Below are positions 5,760 to 6,847 of a stretch of DNA of 6,847 nt, piece by piece. Every line of letters begins with the position of its first letter. Position 1 is the stretch's first letter. The notes under the pieces are model-generated. The model did no database searches. It saw only the letters and a program-made list of their open reading frames with translations, and was not told where the DNA came from. Origin of the DNA: Alphaproteobacteria bacterium (lineage in GTDB: Bacteria > Pseudomonadota > Alphaproteobacteria > DSM-16000 > Inquilinaceae); NCBI GenBank assembly GCA_029263555.1, contig JAJUFW010000162.1, forward strand, positions 1-6,847, read 5' to 3'. The position numbers and the translations under genes are program-made.

Positions 5760-6847
5760 TTACGCACGTCCTGCCATGAGGCTTTCTGCGGCGGCCCGCG
5801 CCTGGTTGGTGATGGTCGCGCCGGACAGCATCCGGGCGATCTCTTCCCGGCGTTCCGGGGCGTCGAGCTGGGATACCGTCGTGATCACCCGTCCGCCCCG
5901 CTCGTCCTTCTGCACCTTCAGATGCTGGTCGGCGCGGGCCGCCACCTGCGGGCTGTGGGTGACGACCAGAACCTGCACCTGCGCACCCAGTCGGCTCAGT
6001 CGCTCGCCCACCGCGTCGGCAACCGCACCGCCGATGCCGGTGTCCACCTCGTCGAAGACCAGGGTCGGAACCGAGCCGGTGCGGGCCAGCACGACCTTGA
6101 GCGCCAGCATGAAGCGCGCCAGCTCGCCGCCCGAGGCGATCCGGTTGAGGGCGCCCGGTTCCGCTCCGGGATTGGTCGCGACGAGGAACACGACGCGATC
6201 GATGCCGGCGGGTCCCCAGTCGGCTTCGCCGGTCTGCTCGACCCGGGTGACGAAGCGCGCCTTGTCCAGCTTGAGCGGACCTAGTTCCTGGGCGACGGCC
6301 CGGTCCAGCCGCGCGGCGGCCTCCGCACGGGCGGCGCTCAGTTCCCGCGCGGCGGCGAGGTAGGCATCGCGGGCGAGCTCGGCGTCCTTGGCAAGCCGGG
6401 CGAGAAGGTCGCCCTGGTCGTCGATCAGGGCCAGCTTGCCGGCGAAGTCCTGGCGCAATGCCGGAAGCTGGTCGGCGGTTACCCCATGCTTGCGCGCGGC
6501 GGCCCGAAGCGCGAAGAGACGCTCCTCGATGCGCTCCAGCTCGCCGACGTCGAGATCCATGTCCGCCGACAGGGTCTGGATCTCCGCGACGGCGTCGGCG
6601 GTCTCGGCAAGCGCACGGTCCAGCGCCTCCAGGATCGGGTCCAGACGGCCTCCGGCCTTGTCGGCCACCTTTTGAAGATGGCGCTGGGCGCTGGACAGGT
6701 GCCGTTCGCCGCCGCGTTCTCCGGACAGTTCCTCCAGCGCGGACGCGATTGCCTCCGCCAGTTTTTCCCGATGCATCAGCATCGCCCGCCGTTCGGCCAG
6801 GCTGTCCTCTTCGCCCTCCTGAGGGGCGAGCTGGTCCAGCTCGGCCA
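5760..6847 (-). CDS. recN: DNA repair protein RecN (C-terminal part; N-terminus beyond right edge)
   Basis: RecN is an SMC-like ATPase that acts at DNA double-strand breaks, helping broken ends find and pair with the sister chromosome during recombinational repair. The window holds the last 361 codons; the frame is open through the right edge, so the first 190-200 residues, including Walker A, lie outside. Seen here, in fragment numbering: the AELDQLAP and LAERRAMLMHREKLAEAI segments, long alanine- and glutamate-rich helical stretches (about 20-190) forming the distal and returning coiled coil, the ABC signature SGGELARFMLALK near 238, Walker B LVFDEVDTG near 262, and the H-loop VLVVTHSPQVAA near 292. 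The ATG at 6782 is an internal methionine, not the start, because the family sequence continues upstream of it. The TAA stop (5762-5760) touches the ligA start codon. The recN-ligA order is usual in Alphaproteobacteria, often after lpxC and bamD. Confidence 0.97.
   Translation of the reverse strand, partial: AELDQLAPQEGEEDSLAERRAMLMHREKLAEAIASALEELSGERGGERHLSSAQRHLQKVADKAGGRLDPILEALDRALAETADAVAEIQTLSADMDLDVGELERIEERLFALRAAARKHGVTADQLPALRQDFAGKLALIDDQGDLLARLAKDAELARDAYLAAARELSAARAEAAARLDRAVAQELGPLKLDKARFVTRVEQTGEADWGPAGIDRVVFLVATNPGAEPGALNRIASGGELARFMLALKVVLARTGSVPTLVFDEVDTGIGGAVADAVGERLSRLGAQVQVLVVTHSPQVAARADQHLKVQKDERGGRVITTVSQLDAPERREEIARMLSGATITNQARAAAESLMAGRA
5769..5772 (-). promoter_or_regulatory. 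Ribosome binding site for ligA inside the end of recN
   Basis: AGGA on the minus strand lies 9 bases before the ligA GTG and falls within the codons just before the recN stop (the GGA and neighbouring triplets of the C-terminal AGRA). It supports the GTG at 5759 as the ligA start and points to translational coupling, since ribosomes finishing recN uncover and reach this site. Confidence 0.5.

Noticed and set aside
3960..6284. A 774-codon open frame on the plus strand opposite ligA and recN
   Set aside because: It runs across the recN-ligA junction, antisense to two well-identified genes, and its product is a low-complexity His/Asp/Arg/Gly/Val sequence with no domain. It is explained by the codon bias of the genes on the other strand.
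5760..6782. recN as a complete 340-residue protein starting at the ATG at 6782
   Set aside because: The frame stays open to the right edge and codes for typical RecN sequence upstream of this ATG. The Walker A motif is also missing from the shorter version, so the gene is cut by the window edge rather than truncated.

Overview
The window looks like chromosomal DNA from a high-GC alphaproteobacterium. A Rhodospirillales-like host is my inference, from the strong G/C bias at third codon positions, the recN-ligA gene pair (usual in Alphaproteobacteria), a short DUF1127 protein and the tripartite tricarboxylate transporter (TTT) gene. No mobile element, tRNA, rRNA, CRISPR array or phage gene was seen. 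Coding density is high. The longest stretch without a gene is 1325-1586 (262 bp).

Left part, plus strand (1-1022): the last 111 codons of a TctA-type TTT permease run into a TetR/AcrR-family regulator. As called, the two genes overlap by 53 bp in different frames. The regulator probably controls the transporter genes to the left or a nearby catabolic pathway; this rests on position only.

Middle (1023-1586): a small DUF1127 gene lies on the minus strand, convergent with the regulator and divergent from pepP. The 56 bp between the regulator and DUF1127 stop codons is packed with GC-rich inverted repeats, one of which encloses the DUF1127 stop codon. The 262 bp between the DUF1127 and pepP starts holds two more inverted repeats and weak sigma70-like promoter candidates on both strands.

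Right part (1587-6847): a large three-domain M24B aminopeptidase P (679 aa) on the plus strand carries an unassigned N-terminal extension of about 88 residues. It converges on ligA (complete NAD-dependent DNA ligase, 700 aa, minus strand), with a hairpin between the two stops. Directly upstream of ligA on the same strand is recN, whose N-terminal part with the Walker A motif lies beyond the right edge. The recN stop codon abuts the ligA start codon, so the two DNA-repair genes are almost certainly co-transcribed and probably translationally coupled.

This is mostly ordinary housekeeping DNA. The points that merit a look are the PepP N-terminal extension, the repeats around the DUF1127 gene, and the unclear start of the TetR gene. 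I found no convincing evidence of a new multi-gene system.
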